Part shown: positions 16,775-26,105 of the stretch, piece by piece | How the letters are laid out: the number at the start of each line of letters is the position of its first letter | How positions within the stretch are numbered: the stretch's first letter is position 1 | NCBI RefSeq assembly: GCF_013423485.1 | Contig: NZ_JABFFR010000028.1 | Location: 1-64,000 of the forward strand | Reading direction: 5' to 3' | Origin: Azospirillum oleiclasticum | Lineage (GTDB): Bacteria > Pseudomonadota > Alphaproteobacteria > Azospirillales > Azospirillaceae | DNA length: 64,000 bases | Program-made: the position numbers and the translations under genes | Notes under the pieces: model-generated | Seen by the model: only the letters and a program-made list of their open reading frames with translations | Told to the model about the DNA's origin: nothing | Databases searched by the model: none

Positions 16775-16992
16775 GAATGCTCCGGCACCACGGGAAGGAC
16801 GCGGCCCGTCACCGGCGGGCTTGGTCACAGTGTGTACCAACAGTGATCGGTCCGACAAGCGCGGGGGCCGCGCACCGCGAGAGGCGCCGGCCGTGCCGCG
16901 ATACAACCGTTCGCCCACGCGTCCTTTGCCCCAATGCTCGCGGGTGATAGGATCGCCCGGACAGGCATATGGAAGTGCAACAGGAGCCGCCC

Positions 16993-18867
16993 GTGCCCTC
17001 CGAGCGCGCAACGGAAACCTTACACGCAGGCCGGTCGCTGACCCTGGCCTATGCCGCCCTTCAAGGTCTGCTCGCGATCCTCGCCAGTCTGGCGGCGTCG
17101 GGAATCCTGTTCGTATTCGTGATAGTCGGGATGGTTGGATTCATCTCCGACTTGAACGGCGTCTATACCCTGCCTCCGGCCGAGCAGATGGAGGTGTTCC
17201 GTACGGCGATCCGGGATACGGGCGAGCTCTGGAAGCTGTACGGCCTGACCGCCGGGACGATCGCAGTCATCGCCGGCGTGCTGCTGCTTGTCGGCATCCT
17301 GCGGCATCATCTGCGCCGCCGAGCCAAACGGGCGAAACGGCTCGACCATCCTGCGGTGACCGACCCGCTTCCGGAACCGCTGCGTGGTCGCGAGGTCTGG
17401 TCGACGCCCGGCGAGAACACGGCGGTCGAGCGATCGGCGATCGTTCTCAGTCCGCAGGCGGTGAAGCGGGCGCTGGCGGGGCGCGGTTACCGGTTCATCC
17501 TGTGGCACGAGTGGTTCCACGCGGCCACCGGCGACAACAGCTGGCGGGTGGCCGGCACTCTGTTCGGGCGCCTGGCGGCCCTGGTCGGTGCGGCGATCGC
17601 CACGGCCGTCGCGATCCTGCTGACCCCCATCTTCTGGGCTCCGGAGTGGCTGCGCCCCCTGCTCGTGCTGGGGATCGGGGTGGTGGTGTTCCAGGCGATG
17701 TACCGTTGGAACGGCGCCGCCGCCGCGGCCTTCGGGCAGATCAAGGAGTTCTCGGCGGACACCTTCGCCCATGACGGCAGTGGCGAGACCGCGGATCTCT
17801 GCTACGCGGGGGAAAAGCCGGCACCGCCGACCGGCTACCTGGTCCGCGCCAGCGATCCGAATCCGCAGGAGCGGTTGTCCTTCATCGAACGCCGGGCGAC
17901 CGACCGCATCTTCGTGCTGGTGTCGTCGCTGCTGTTCAACTGGATCGTCCTTCGCCTCGTCTGCTGGGTGAGCGTCGGCCCGCTCGGCCTCATGGGCATG
18001 TCCATGGTGCTGGCGGTCGATGCGCTGATGGTGGCGGCCTTCGTCCTTCCTCTGCGCTGGGCCGCGGCATCCGGCGCACGCCCGCGCACCCTCCTCGGCT
18101 GGGCGCTGGTCGGCATGCCCGCTCTGCTGGCCTTCGGCGGGGTGGCGCCGCTGATCGCCTATTGGGTGATGGAGGTCGGCCCCTGGCTCGGCAGCGATCC
18201 GGCCTACAATGGGTGGATCGTCGGCCTCGCCTATCCCTGGATGCCGGCCGCGCTGATCCTGGTTACCGGCTGGATCCTGGCACGCCGCTGGACCGTCGAG
18301 GGCGCCCGGTCGATGACCGGTGGGGACGCCGAACCCGCGGCCCGTTCCGCTGCGGGGCGCGTGGCGCTTACAGAAGGAATGATCCGTGGCATCCATGCGG
18401 TCGGACGCATGCAGTCCTGGGTGGTCCTGCTGGTCGCCGGCTTGATCGGCAGCTACGCGATCCTCGTCACCTTCGTGTTCGGCCATGGCGGCAGTGCGTT
18501 CGACGTCGCCACCATCGTCACGCTCGCGATCGCCGCCTTCGCCGCCACCAACAACCTGGCCCAGATGCGCCGGCCCATCGAGAAGCGCCGCGCCTGGCCG
18601 CTGCTGCTGGAAGGTGGGTCGCTGTTCCTGGGCATCCTCTTCGGCATGTATCTGCTCTGGTACATCATCCCGCTGGTGTCGGAGGAGTTCCGCGGCCGGC
18701 TGGACACCGAGGCGCTCCAGCTCCGGCTGAACGACTGGCTGACCTCCTTGGATCTTTCACCGATGGTGGCCGATCCCGAACCGGTGCTTGTCGCCCTGCT
18801 GATCGGTCTGGCACCCTACCCGTTCCGCCTATGGTCGCTTCGCTGGAAAGCAAGGTCGGACCCTTGA
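16993..18867 (+). CDS. Multi-pass membrane metalloprotease, M48-like (HEXXH), divergent
   Basis: This protein of 624 residues (632 if ATG 16969 is used) has two N-terminal membrane segments, a cytosolic linker, HEWFH at 17506-17520 and KEFSAD about 76 residues later. HtpX/M48 peptidases have a HEXXH zinc site and a distant Glu in an E-x-x-A-D context at nearly the same spacing, so a zinc peptidase is likely. At least six further hydrophobic segments follow, far more than HtpX has, and this half is not recognised. GTG 16993 is preferred for AGGAG 6 bases upstream. A small unknown gene follows after 43 bases. The substrate is unknown; membrane-protein quality control is one possibility. Confidence 0.65.
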   Translation: MPSERATETLHAGRSLTLAYAALQGLLAILASLAASGILFVFVIVGMVGFISDLNGVYTLPPAEQMEVFRTAIRDTGELWKLYGLTAGTIAVIAGVLLLVGILRHHLRRRAKRAKRLDHPAVTDPLPEPLRGREVWSTPGENTAVERSAIVLSPQAVKRALAGRGYRFILWHEWFHAATGDNSWRVAGTLFGRLAALVGAAIATAVAILLTPIFWAPEWLRPLLVLGIGVVVFQAMYRWNGAAAAAFGQIKEFSADTFAHDGSGETADLCYAGEKPAPPTGYLVRASDPNPQERLSFIERRATDRIFVLVSSLLFNWIVLRLVCWVSVGPLGLMGMSMVLAVDALMVAAFVLPLRWAAASGARPRTLLGWALVGMPALLAFGGVAPLIAYWVMEVGPWLGSDPAYNGWIVGLAYPWMPAALILVTGWILARRWTVEGARSMTGGDAEPAARSAAGRVALTEGMIRGIHAVGRMQSWVVLLVAGLIGSYAILVTFVFGHGGSAFDVATIVTLAIAAFAATNNLAQMRRPIEKRRAWPLLLEGGSLFLGILFGMYLLWYIIPLVSEEFRGRLDTEALQLRLNDWLTSLDLSPMVADPEPVLVALLIGLAPYPFRLWSLRWKARSDP

Positions 18868-18910
18868 AACGGATGGTCACACGGCGTCCTCCACAACAAG
18901 GCCCGCTACG

Positions 18911-19303
18911 ATGACGACGAACAGCAACACCCTGGCACTGGCGCTGATCCGCGACGTTCTGGCCGAGGTCGCACCGGACGAGCTGGAGACCTTCGACCTG
19001 ATCGGCGAGGGCATCCTGGAGACCGCCGAAACCGGCGGCGGCACCGTCGAGGAACCGAAGTTCGGCGAGATGTCGGACCTGATCCTGCAGATCCTCATCT
19101 TCCTCATTGCCGAACCCGTGCGCACCAAGGCCTACGAAATATTGGCAAGCCGTCAGGCGGACTGGGCGGCCAAGCTCCTGGACCACCTCAGGACGCATCA
19201 GGACCGTTGGTCGGGCGTCGAAGACAGCCGGAAGCGGCGCGCGTTCGAGGCACTGCTCCGTCGGCTCGAAGCATGGAGCAAGGGCAAGGACTCCGCGCCT
19301 TGA
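18911..19303 (+). CDS. Unknown helical protein paired with the metalloprotease
   Basis: This 130-residue acidic protein starts 43 bases after the metalloprotease gene and in the same direction. It has a central hydrophobic helix (SDLILQILIFLIAEPVRTK) and a basic C-terminal part (DSRKRRAFEALLRRLEAW). It has no signal peptide and no recognised domain. Because the two genes are adjacent, it may be the protease's partner, adaptor or immunity-like protein. That is inference only. Confidence 0.6.
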   Translation: MTTNSNTLALALIRDVLAEVAPDELETFDLIGEGILETAETGGGTVEEPKFGEMSDLILQILIFLIAEPVRTKAYEILASRQADWAAKLLDHLRTHQDRWSGVEDSRKRRAFEALLRRLEAWSKGKDSAP

Positions 19304-19345
19304 ACGCGCCGTCGTCCCACGGCCCCCCCTTGACCCACGGCCCCC

Positions 19346-20036
19346 GTGACCTGGGGGAATCAACCGCCGCTCGACATTTCCGGCGCGACGCGCCAGTTTG
19401 CGGCGACCGTTCGGGCGGCGCGCGCCGTGCTGCCACAGCCGGACCGCACCGGCCTTCTGAGCCTGATGGCGGCCAGGGCCGGAGCCGAACGGGTGACCGG
19501 GTGCGGGATGAATCCGGCCGTCGCCGCCCTTGCCGGTGAGTTCACGCGACCTGCGGATCGGCGAGCACCTGGAACGGCCGGCCGACGTGATCGTGTCCGA
19601 GATCGTGGACCACGGGCTGCTGGCGGAAGGCGTCCCGCCGACCCGCCGGGACGCGGTGGCCCGCCTGCTGCGCCCCGGCGGCACGGTGATCCCGGCGGCG
19701 GGCTCCGTCATGGTCGCCCTGGGATTCGACCATTCGCTGGACAGGCGCCGCATGGCGACCCACGGCGGCTTCGACCTGTCGCGCTTCGACGCGCTGGCGG
19801 CGCCGTCCTACAGCGTGGAGGTCGGCCGGGAGGACCTGCATCTGGTGTCGGATGGGGCCGCGCTGTTCCGCTTCGCGTTCAGCCAGCCGGACCAATGGCC
19901 GCAGCCGGACGCCCGGTCCTGCTGGGGCTAGCTGCTCCGGCCGCTTCCGGGCCCCGTCACGCTCGCGGATGGCGAACCGGTGCGGATCGCCGGGCAGCAC
20001 ACGATCACCGCTGCCATCATCTGGATGGACCGCTGA
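19346..20036 (+). pseudogene. Decayed PRMT-like methyltransferase
   Basis: Fragments of a protein-arginine-methyltransferase-like gene are readable in two frames. The first frame gives GLLSLMAARAGAERVTGC (the SAM-binding region). Near 19545 the reading shifts, with about 25-30 residues missing. The second frame then gives VIVSEIVDHGLLAEGV and RLLRPGGTVIPA. An in-frame TAG at 19929-19931 interrupts the C-terminus, which reads on as LLRPLPGPVTLADGE to a stop at 20034. The 5' part is also missing. A 12-bp direct repeat (CCCACGGCCCCC at 19316 and 19334) sits at the boundary. Confidence 0.75.
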
Positions 20037-20065
20037 CGCGGACGCTTCCGCGACGGCGGCCTCTC

Positions 20066-21232
20066 TCAGCTCTCCAGCCCCATCAGCGACCGCGCGAAGG
20101 TCTTCGCCTCGAAGGGGCGGAGGTCGTGAACGCCCTCGCCCACGCCGATGGCGTGGACCGGCAGCTTGAACTTCTCGGCCAGCGCCACCAGCACGCCGCC
20201 GCGGGCGGAGCCGTCGAGCTTGGTGAGGATCAGGCCGCCGACACTGACCATGTCGCGGAACACCTCGACCTGGCTGTGGGCGTTCTGGCCGGTGGTGGCG
20301 TCCAGCGTCAGCAGAGTGGTGTGCGGGGCGGTCGGGTCGACCTTCTTGATGACGCGGACGATCTTGCGCAACTCGTCCATCAGCCCGGCCTTGTTCTGGA
20401 GCCGGCCGGCGGTGTCGATGAGCAGCACATCCACCCCCTCGGCCCGCGCCCGCTCCACCGCCTCGTAGGCGAGGCCGGCGGCGTCGGCCCCGGTGTCCTT
20501 CGCCACCACCGGGCAGCCGGTGCGCTCGCCCCAGATCTTGAGCTGGCTGACGGCGGCGGCGCGGAAGGTGTCGCCCGCCGCCAGCATGACCGTGCGCCCC
20601 TCCTCCCGGAACTGGCGGGCCAGCTTGCCGATGGTGGTGGTCTTGCCGGTGCCGTTGACGCCGACGACCAGGATCACGTGCGGTTTGAGGCTCGGATCGA
20701 TGACCAGGGGCTTCGCCACCGGCTCGACGATCTTCGCCACTTCAGCGGCCAGGATGGTCTTCACCTCCTCCGGCCCGATCTCCTTGCCGAAGCGGGTGCG
20801 GGCCAGCTCCGCCGTGATCTTCGCGGCGGTCGTGGGGCCGAGGTCTGCGGTGATCAGCAGCTCCTCCAGCTCCTCCAGCGCCGCGTCGTCCAGCTTGCGC
20901 TTGGTGAAGATGCCGGTGATGCCCTCGGTCAGCCGGGAGGAGGATTTGGACAGCCCCTTTTTCAGTCGCGACAGCCAGCCCTTCTTCTTCGGCTCCGGCT
21001 CCTCGGGGGCGAGGGCGGCGGCCTGGGCCGGTGCGTGCTCGGGCTCGTCCTCGCGCTCCTCCGGCTTGTCGGGCGGGGCGATCGGGGGCGGGGCGGGTGT
21101 CTCGACCGCGGGCGGGGGCGGGGCCTCGCCGGGGACCTCCGGCTCCACGACCGGTTCCGGAACTGTCTGGTCGACGGCCTTCTCTGGCGCCTCGTCCTCG
21201 GGCTTCTTGCGGCCGAACCAGCGGAGGATCAT
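20066..21232 (-). CDS. ftsY: Signal recognition particle receptor FtsY
   Basis: This 388-residue SRP receptor GTPase docks ribosome-SRP complexes at the membrane. An acidic Pro/Glu-rich A domain (residues 10-80) is followed by the N domain and G domain. G1 is GVNGTGKTTTIGK, then DTFRAAAVSQL, DTAGRLQN and TKLDGSARGG. The start overlaps the mtaB stop (21229-21232), and mtaB in turn overlaps dapF, so the three are translationally coupled. Confidence 0.96.
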   Translation of the reverse strand: MILRWFGRKKPEDEAPEKAVDQTVPEPVVEPEVPGEAPPPPAVETPAPPPIAPPDKPEEREDEPEHAPAQAAALAPEEPEPKKKGWLSRLKKGLSKSSSRLTEGITGIFTKRKLDDAALEELEELLITADLGPTTAAKITAELARTRFGKEIGPEEVKTILAAEVAKIVEPVAKPLVIDPSLKPHVILVVGVNGTGKTTTIGKLARQFREEGRTVMLAAGDTFRAAAVSQLKIWGERTGCPVVAKDTGADAAGLAYEAVERARAEGVDVLLIDTAGRLQNKAGLMDELRKIVRVIKKVDPTAPHTTLLTLDATTGQNAHSQVEVFRDMVSVGGLILTKLDGSARGGVLVALAEKFKLPVHAIGVGEGVHDLRPFEAKTFARSLMGLES

Positions 21233-22524
21233 GCGACGTTCCTTTCGACTGCGCTCTCGTCCCGCAACGGGCGACCGCGCAGTTCGTTGCCTTCGAGCCC
21301 GGTCACCAGCGCCTCGACCAGCGAACCCGCGGGGAGCACGGCGCCGAGGCGGATGGGGGCGAAATGTTCGGTGCGGCCGAGATCGTCCTTCTCGACCAGC
21401 ACGGTCGCGCGGCGGCCGACCAGACCGGCCAGCGTGCGCGCGGCGGCCCGCTCCCCCGCCTCGCGCAGGCGGGCGGCGCGCTCGCGCCGGACGGAGCCGT
21501 GCACCTGCGGCATGCGGGCGGCGGGCGTTCCGGGCCGCGGGCTGTAGGGGAAGACGTGCAGCCAGGTCAGCCCGCACTCGTCCACCGCCGCCAGCGTGTT
21601 CTCGAACATCGCGTCGGTCTCGGTTGGGAAGCCGGCGATCAGGTCGGCCCCGAACACCATGTCGGGCCGCAGGCTCCGCGCCCGCTCACAAAAAGCTATC
21701 GCGTCGGCGCGCAGATGGCGGCGCTTCATGCGCTTCAGCACCATGTCGTCGCCGGCCTGAAGGCTGAGATGCAGGTGCGGCATCAGCCGCGGCTCCTCGG
21801 CGATCAGGCGCCACAAATCGTCGTCGATTTCCACCGGGTCGAGGGAGGACAGGCGCAGCCGCGGCAGCTCCGGCACCAGCGCCAGCAGCCGCCGCACCAT
21901 CTGCCCCAAGGTCGGGGCGCCCGGCAGGTCGGGGCCGTAGCTGGTGATGTCCACGCCGGACAGCACCACCTCGTTGTAGCCGGCGGCGACCAGGGCGCGC
22001 ACCTGCTCCACCACCCGGCCGATGGGGACGGAGCGCGACGGCCCGCGGCCGAAGGGGATGATGCAGAAGGTGCAGCGGTGGTCGCAGCCCTGCTGCACCT
22101 GGATGAAGGCGCGGGCGCGGTCCTCGAAGCCGGCGATCAGATGGGCGGCCGTCTCGCGCACCGCCATGATGTCGTTGACCGCCACCCGCTCGGCCGGGGC
22201 GAGACCCCAACTTTCGGGCTGCAGCTTCTCCTGGTTGCCGAGGACCTGATCCACCTCCGGCATGGCGGCGAAGCGGGCGGGGTCGATCTGGGCGGCGCAG
22301 CCGGTGACGACGATGCGGGCGTCCGGGTTTTCCCGCCGCAGCTTGCGGATCGTCTGGCGCGCCTGCCGCTCGGCCTCCGACGTGACGGCGCAGGTGTTGA
22401 CGATCACCACACGGTCGAGCCCGGCGGCGCGCACATGCCCGCGCATCACCTCCGACTCGTAGGCGTTGAGCCGGCAGCCGAAGGTGACGATCTCGGGGTC
22501 GCGGGGGGTGGTGCCGTCGCTCAT
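21229..22524 (-). CDS. mtaB: tRNA threonylcarbamoyladenosine methylthiotransferase MtaB
   Basis: This 431-residue radical-SAM enzyme adds a methylthio group to t6A37 of tRNA. The UPF0004 domain contains TFGCRLNAYES and NTCAVTSEA with two of its cluster Cys; the third is in VTGCAAQ. The radical-SAM cluster is CDHRCTFC, within QQGCDHRCTFCIIPFGRG. A TRAM-like domain closes the protein. The order dapF-mtaB-ftsY is common in alphaproteobacteria and supports MtaB over MiaB or RimO. It overlaps both neighbours by 4 bases. Confidence 0.93.
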   Translation of the reverse strand: MSDGTTPRDPEIVTFGCRLNAYESEVMRGHVRAAGLDRVVIVNTCAVTSEAERQARQTIRKLRRENPDARIVVTGCAAQIDPARFAAMPEVDQVLGNQEKLQPESWGLAPAERVAVNDIMAVRETAAHLIAGFEDRARAFIQVQQGCDHRCTFCIIPFGRGPSRSVPIGRVVEQVRALVAAGYNEVVLSGVDITSYGPDLPGAPTLGQMVRRLLALVPELPRLRLSSLDPVEIDDDLWRLIAEEPRLMPHLHLSLQAGDDMVLKRMKRRHLRADAIAFCERARSLRPDMVFGADLIAGFPTETDAMFENTLAAVDECGLTWLHVFPYSPRPGTPAARMPQVHGSVRRERAARLREAGERAAARTLAGLVGRRATVLVEKDDLGRTEHFAPIRLGAVLPAGSLVEALVTGLEGNELRGRPLRDESAVERNVA

Positions 22525-23354
22525 GTCCCGCCCAGACCGGCCGACAGCCGGCCGGTGAAGCTGTGGGCGACCGGGCCGGTCATCAGGACGTGGCCGTTCT
22601 CCAGCCACTCGATGGTGAGCGTGCCGCCGTCGAGCACCACGTCGGCCTTGCGGGCGGTCAGGCCGCGACGGATGGCGGCGACCGCCGTCGCGCAGGCGCC
22701 GCTGCCGCAGGCCTGGGTGATGCCGGCGCCGCGCTCCCACACCCGCATGCGGATGCGGGTGGGCGACAGCACCGTCGCGAACTCCACATTCGTGCGCTCG
22801 GGGAAGGCGGCGTGATGTTCGAGCGCCGGGCCGACCTCGGCCAGCGGCACCGCCTCGGCATCGTCGACGAAGAAAACGGCGTGCGGGTTGCCCATGCTCA
22901 CCGCCACCGGGCCGGCGAAGCCGCCATGCTCCACGTCGAGCCGCAGCGTGTCGGCAGGGCCGGCCAGCGGAATCTCGTTCCAGGCGAGGCGCGCCGGCCC
23001 CATGTCCACCGTCACCGTCCCGGCGGGGCCGCGGGTGGCCTCCAGCACACCGGCGTTGGTTTCGAAGCGGGCACGGTCGGCTCCCGCCTCCTCCATCAGC
23101 AGCCAGCCGACGCAGCGGGACGCGTTGCCGCACGCCGACACCTCGCTGCCGTCGGCGTTGTGGATGCGCATGAAGCCGGAGACGCCGGGGGTGACGGCGG
23201 GATTCAGCACGATGAACTGGTCGCAGCCCACGCCGGTCCGGCGGTCGGCAATGGCGCGCACCTCGGCCTCGCTGGGGGCGTAGGGTTCACGGCGGGCGTC
23301 GATCACGACGAAGTCGTTGCCGAGCCCATGCATTTTCAGGAATTCCCGCATCAT
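22521..23354 (-). CDS. dapF: Diaminopimelate epimerase
   Basis: This 277-residue enzyme converts LL- to meso-diaminopimelate for lysine and peptidoglycan synthesis. The two catalytic Cys lie in SACGNASRC and QACGSGACAT. FLKMHGLGNDFVVID is the family N-terminus. Two tandem ATGs (23354 and 23351) are possible starts. It is promoter-proximal in the dapF-mtaB-ftsY unit and is divergent from the SpoU gene. Confidence 0.96.
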   Translation of the reverse strand: MMREFLKMHGLGNDFVVIDARREPYAPSEAEVRAIADRRTGVGCDQFIVLNPAVTPGVSGFMRIHNADGSEVSACGNASRCVGWLLMEEAGADRARFETNAGVLEATRGPAGTVTVDMGPARLAWNEIPLAGPADTLRLDVEHGGFAGPVAVSMGNPHAVFFVDDAEAVPLAEVGPALEHHAAFPERTNVEFATVLSPTRIRMRVWERGAGITQACGSGACATAVAAIRRGLTARKADVVLDGGTLTIEWLENGHVLMTGPVAHSFTGRLSAGLGGT

Positions 23355-23440
23355 GACGCCGTTATATGGCGACCCTGGCCCGCGAGTCCATGCCCGGCGG
23401 GGCTTGCGGCGGGTCGCCCGGCCCACTATTGACGGAGGTC

Positions 23441-24211
23441 ATGAGCCGTGACCGCCTCCGCACCCTGGAAAGCCCGCAGAACCCGCAGTTCAAGCTGTGG
23501 GAGGCGGTGCTGGACGGGCGCGGCATCAGGAAGCACGGGCATTTCCTGCTGTCCGGCCGCAAGACGGTGCCGGAGGCGCTGGCCGCGCACCCCGGCCGCT
23601 TCGTCGCCGCGCTGTCGGTTGGCGCGGACGCGCTCGCCGCCTTGACGCTGCCGCCCGGCGTCGCCCCTTATCTGTTGGCGAAGCCGCTGTTCGAGCGGCT
23701 GGACGTGGCCGGGACCGGCTTCCCCCTCCTGGTCGGCACGGTGCCGGAGATGCCGGCACTCGACCCGTCGCAGCCGCCACAGGGGCTGGAGCTGGTCTGC
23801 GCATTGGGCGACCCCAACAATCTGGGAGCCGCGCTGCGCAGCGCGGCGGCCTTCGGCGCGCGCCGGGTGGTGCTGATGGCGGAAGCGGCACACCCCTTCC
23901 ACCCCCGCTGCCTGCGCGCCGCCGCCAACGCCCCCTTCGCGCTGACGCTGCTGCGCGGCCCGTCCTGGGCGGAGCTTGGCGGCATCGCCGGGCCGGTGCT
24001 GGCGCTGGATGGCGGTGGCGAGGATCTGACGCGATTCGACTGGCCGCGCGACCTGCGGCTGGTGCTGGGGGAGGAGGGGCAGGGGCTGCCCGACGGGCTG
24101 CCCCTGCGCCGCCTCGCCGTGCCCACCACCGGGGCGGTGGAGTCGCTGAACGCCACCGTGGCGGCCAGCTTGGCGCTGTTCGCCCATTTCACGCGGTGGC
24201 GGCCCTATTGA
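23441..24211 (+). CDS. TrmH/SpoU-family RNA 2'-O-methyltransferase
   Basis: The 256-residue protein has an N-terminal substrate-binding part (SPQNPQFKLWEAVL, then HFLLSGRKTVPEAL) and a SPOUT knot domain. Motifs are DPNNLGAALRSAAAFGA, RLVLGEEGQGLP and SLNATVAASLALF near the C-terminus, which form the SAM-binding knot. These enzymes methylate a ribose in rRNA or tRNA; the target site is not readable. ATG 23441 (GGAGG just upstream) is preferred over 23366. Confidence 0.87.
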   Translation: MSRDRLRTLESPQNPQFKLWEAVLDGRGIRKHGHFLLSGRKTVPEALAAHPGRFVAALSVGADALAALTLPPGVAPYLLAKPLFERLDVAGTGFPLLVGTVPEMPALDPSQPPQGLELVCALGDPNNLGAALRSAAAFGARRVVLMAEAAHPFHPRCLRAAANAPFALTLLRGPSWAELGGIAGPVLALDGGGEDLTRFDWPRDLRLVLGEEGQGLPDGLPLRRLAVPTTGAVESLNATVAASLALFAHFTRWRPY

Positions 24212-24233
24212 CGGCGAAACGGCTGGCAGGGCC

Positions 24234-24530
24234 TCAAGGCCCGGCCAGCACGCTGTTCATCGCCTCGTCTTCCACGGGGTCGATCGGATCCTCCGGCGCG
24301 TGGCGGTCCCCAACCGCCGGACGCGCCGGAATGGTGCCGGTCGTCTCCCAAACATCCATCGCCCAGTCGGCGCCGCCATAGGCGGCGGATTCCAACGAGC
24401 GCACGGTGGACGGCATTCCAGCCGTCGACGTGGCCGTCGAGTTGGCCGACGCGACCGTCAGACCGCCCAGCGCGACGACGACCGCCATCACGCCCGCGGC
24501 CCACGCCGCGATCACATCCTTCATGGTCAT
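24234..24530 (-). CDS. Small membrane or exported protein, unknown
   Basis: The 98-residue protein has one N-terminal hydrophobic segment (AAWAAGVMAVVVALGGLTVA, residues 8-27) that could be a signal anchor. A Ser/Thr-rich then acidic tail follows (PEDPIDPVEDEAMN). Start at 24530 or 24524 is undecided because neither has a clear ribosome-binding site. No family was recognised. Confidence 0.5.
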   Translation of the reverse strand: MTMKDVIAAWAAGVMAVVVALGGLTVASANSTATSTAGMPSTVRSLESAAYGGADWAMDVWETTGTIPARPAVGDRHAPEDPIDPVEDEAMNSVLAGP

Positions 24531-24692
24531 CGGGGTACCCTGCCTGTCGTAACGTCATTCGGGACGGCGGCCCCCGCTCACGCCGTCACTCTCCTTGAGG
24601 TGGCAAGGTCCTGTCGCGGGACAAGGTGCTGCGGTGCGGAAAAGAGGTGCATGTCCGCAAGCACAGCCATGCATGCGCCGGATGGCGGGCGG

Positions 24693-25127
24693 TCATGCGC
24701 CTCGGAACACCAGCGTGCGCGACGCCGTGAAATTGAAGCCCAGCCCGGCGAGCGACCCCACGGCCACCGCCGCTTCCGGCACCGCCGCGAAGAAGCCGAC
24801 ACCGCTCACCAGCGCCGCGTAGACGCCATAGTTCACGGCGCCGCCGACGGCGTTGGCGGCCAGGAACTTCGCCCACTGCCGGTGTGCCGCCTCCGGCCGG
24901 GCGCCGCGGAAGGTGAAGGCGCGGTTCAGCACCCAGGTCGTCGTCGCGGCAACCAGGAACGACACGGCACGCGCCGCATAGGGATTGAGCCCGGCCCCGC
25001 GCAGGCACAGCCACACCACCGCCATGTCCACCAACAGCCCGATCACCCCGACCCCCCCGAAGGCGCCGAGCTGGCGGACGAGATGGCCGAAACGGCCGGG
25101 CAACAGGCTGGCAAGGTCGGTCATCAT
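24693..25127 (-). CDS. GtrA-family membrane protein
   Basis: This 144-residue protein has four hydrophobic segments and the GtrA pattern: FGGVGVIGLLVDMAVVW, then ATTTWVLNRAFTFRG and FNFTASRTLVFRG at the C-terminus. GtrA-like proteins are thought to move undecaprenyl-linked sugars across the inner membrane for surface polysaccharide glucosylation. No glycosyltransferase partner is adjacent. Two tandem ATGs begin the gene. Confidence 0.83.
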   Translation of the reverse strand: MMTDLASLLPGRFGHLVRQLGAFGGVGVIGLLVDMAVVWLCLRGAGLNPYAARAVSFLVAATTTWVLNRAFTFRGARPEAAHRQWAKFLAANAVGGAVNYGVYAALVSGVGFFAAVPEAAVAVGSLAGLGFNFTASRTLVFRGA

Positions 25128-25310
25128 CGCTCGTTCATGCTCGCTTCATGTGCCACGGGATAGCCCGCCGACGGCGTGGCCGCAACCGCCGGATGGACGC
25201 AGCCTGACCGGCCCCGTCGGCATGCACCACCATGGGAAGAATCTTTCCTTCCGATGCGTCGCGCCATGTGCTTTCGCACCCGACGGGCCGGAAATGTGGC
25301 AAGCTTCCTT

Positions 25311-25339
25311 TTGCATTGGCGCAGCCGGAATGCTATTCA
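25311..25339 (+). promoter_or_regulatory. Putative promoter of leuD-leuB
   Basis: TTGCAT (25311-25316), 17 bases, TATTCA (25334-25339) lies about 60 bases before leuD. A GC hairpin (GGTGCGGGGCACCCCGTGCC, about 25350-25369) is in the leader. No leader peptide rich in Leu was seen. Confidence 0.5.
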
Positions 25340-25397
25340 CCGTCTCCCCGGTGCGGGGCACCCCGTGCCGCTTCCTTGCTCGACAGGTTACCGGCCC

Positions 25398-26009
25398 ATG
25401 GAACCCTTCTCCGTTCTTACCGGCGTTGCCGCCCCGCTGCCGATGATCAACGTCGATACCGACATGATCATTCCCAAGCAGTTCCTGAAGACCATCAAGC
25501 GCACCGGGCTCGGCAAGCACCTGTTCGAGGAGATGCGCTACACCGCCGACGGGCAGGAGATCTACGGCTTCGTCCTGAACAAGCCGGCCTACCGCAAGGC
25601 CTCGATCCTGGTTTCCGGCGAGAATTTCGGCTGCGGCTCCTCGCGCGAGCACGCGCCGTGGGCCCTGCTCGATTTCGGCATCCGCTGCGTCATCGCGCCG
25701 AGCTTCGCCGACATCTTCTACAACAACTGCTTCAAGAACGGCATCCTGCCGATCAAGCTGCCGAAGGAGCAGGTGGACCTGCTGCTGGACGACGCCTCGC
25801 GCGGCGCCAACGCGGTGGTCACCATCGACCTGGAGAAGCAGGAGATCACGGGGCCGGACGGCGGCCGCATCCCCTTCGAGGTGGACCCGTTCCGCAAGCA
25901 CTGCCTGCTCAATGGCCTGGACGACATCGGGCTGACCATGCAGCAGGCCGCGACCATCGACGCCTACGAGGGCGCGCAGCGCGGCAGCCAGCCCTGGATG
26001 TGGGGCTGA
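25398..26009 (+). CDS. leuD: 3-isopropylmalate dehydratase, small subunit
   Basis: This 203-residue subunit works with the large Fe-S subunit LeuC to isomerise isopropylmalate in leucine synthesis. Conserved stretches are NVDTDMIIPKQFLK, NFGCGSSREHAPW and SFADIFYNNCFKNGILP. Length is standard. leuB follows 96 bases downstream. leuC is not in the window. Confidence 0.96.
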   Translation: MEPFSVLTGVAAPLPMINVDTDMIIPKQFLKTIKRTGLGKHLFEEMRYTADGQEIYGFVLNKPAYRKASILVSGENFGCGSSREHAPWALLDFGIRCVIAPSFADIFYNNCFKNGILPIKLPKEQVDLLLDDASRGANAVVTIDLEKQEITGPDGGRIPFEVDPFRKHCLLNGLDDIGLTMQQAATIDAYEGAQRGSQPWMWG

Positions 26010-26105
26010 CCTCTTACGGACATACGCCATCGTTTCGTTGAGCGGGCGTTGCCACCGTCATCACCTGAGCCATCGACACCGAGTATTGAACGCGGAGACC
26101 GCAAC

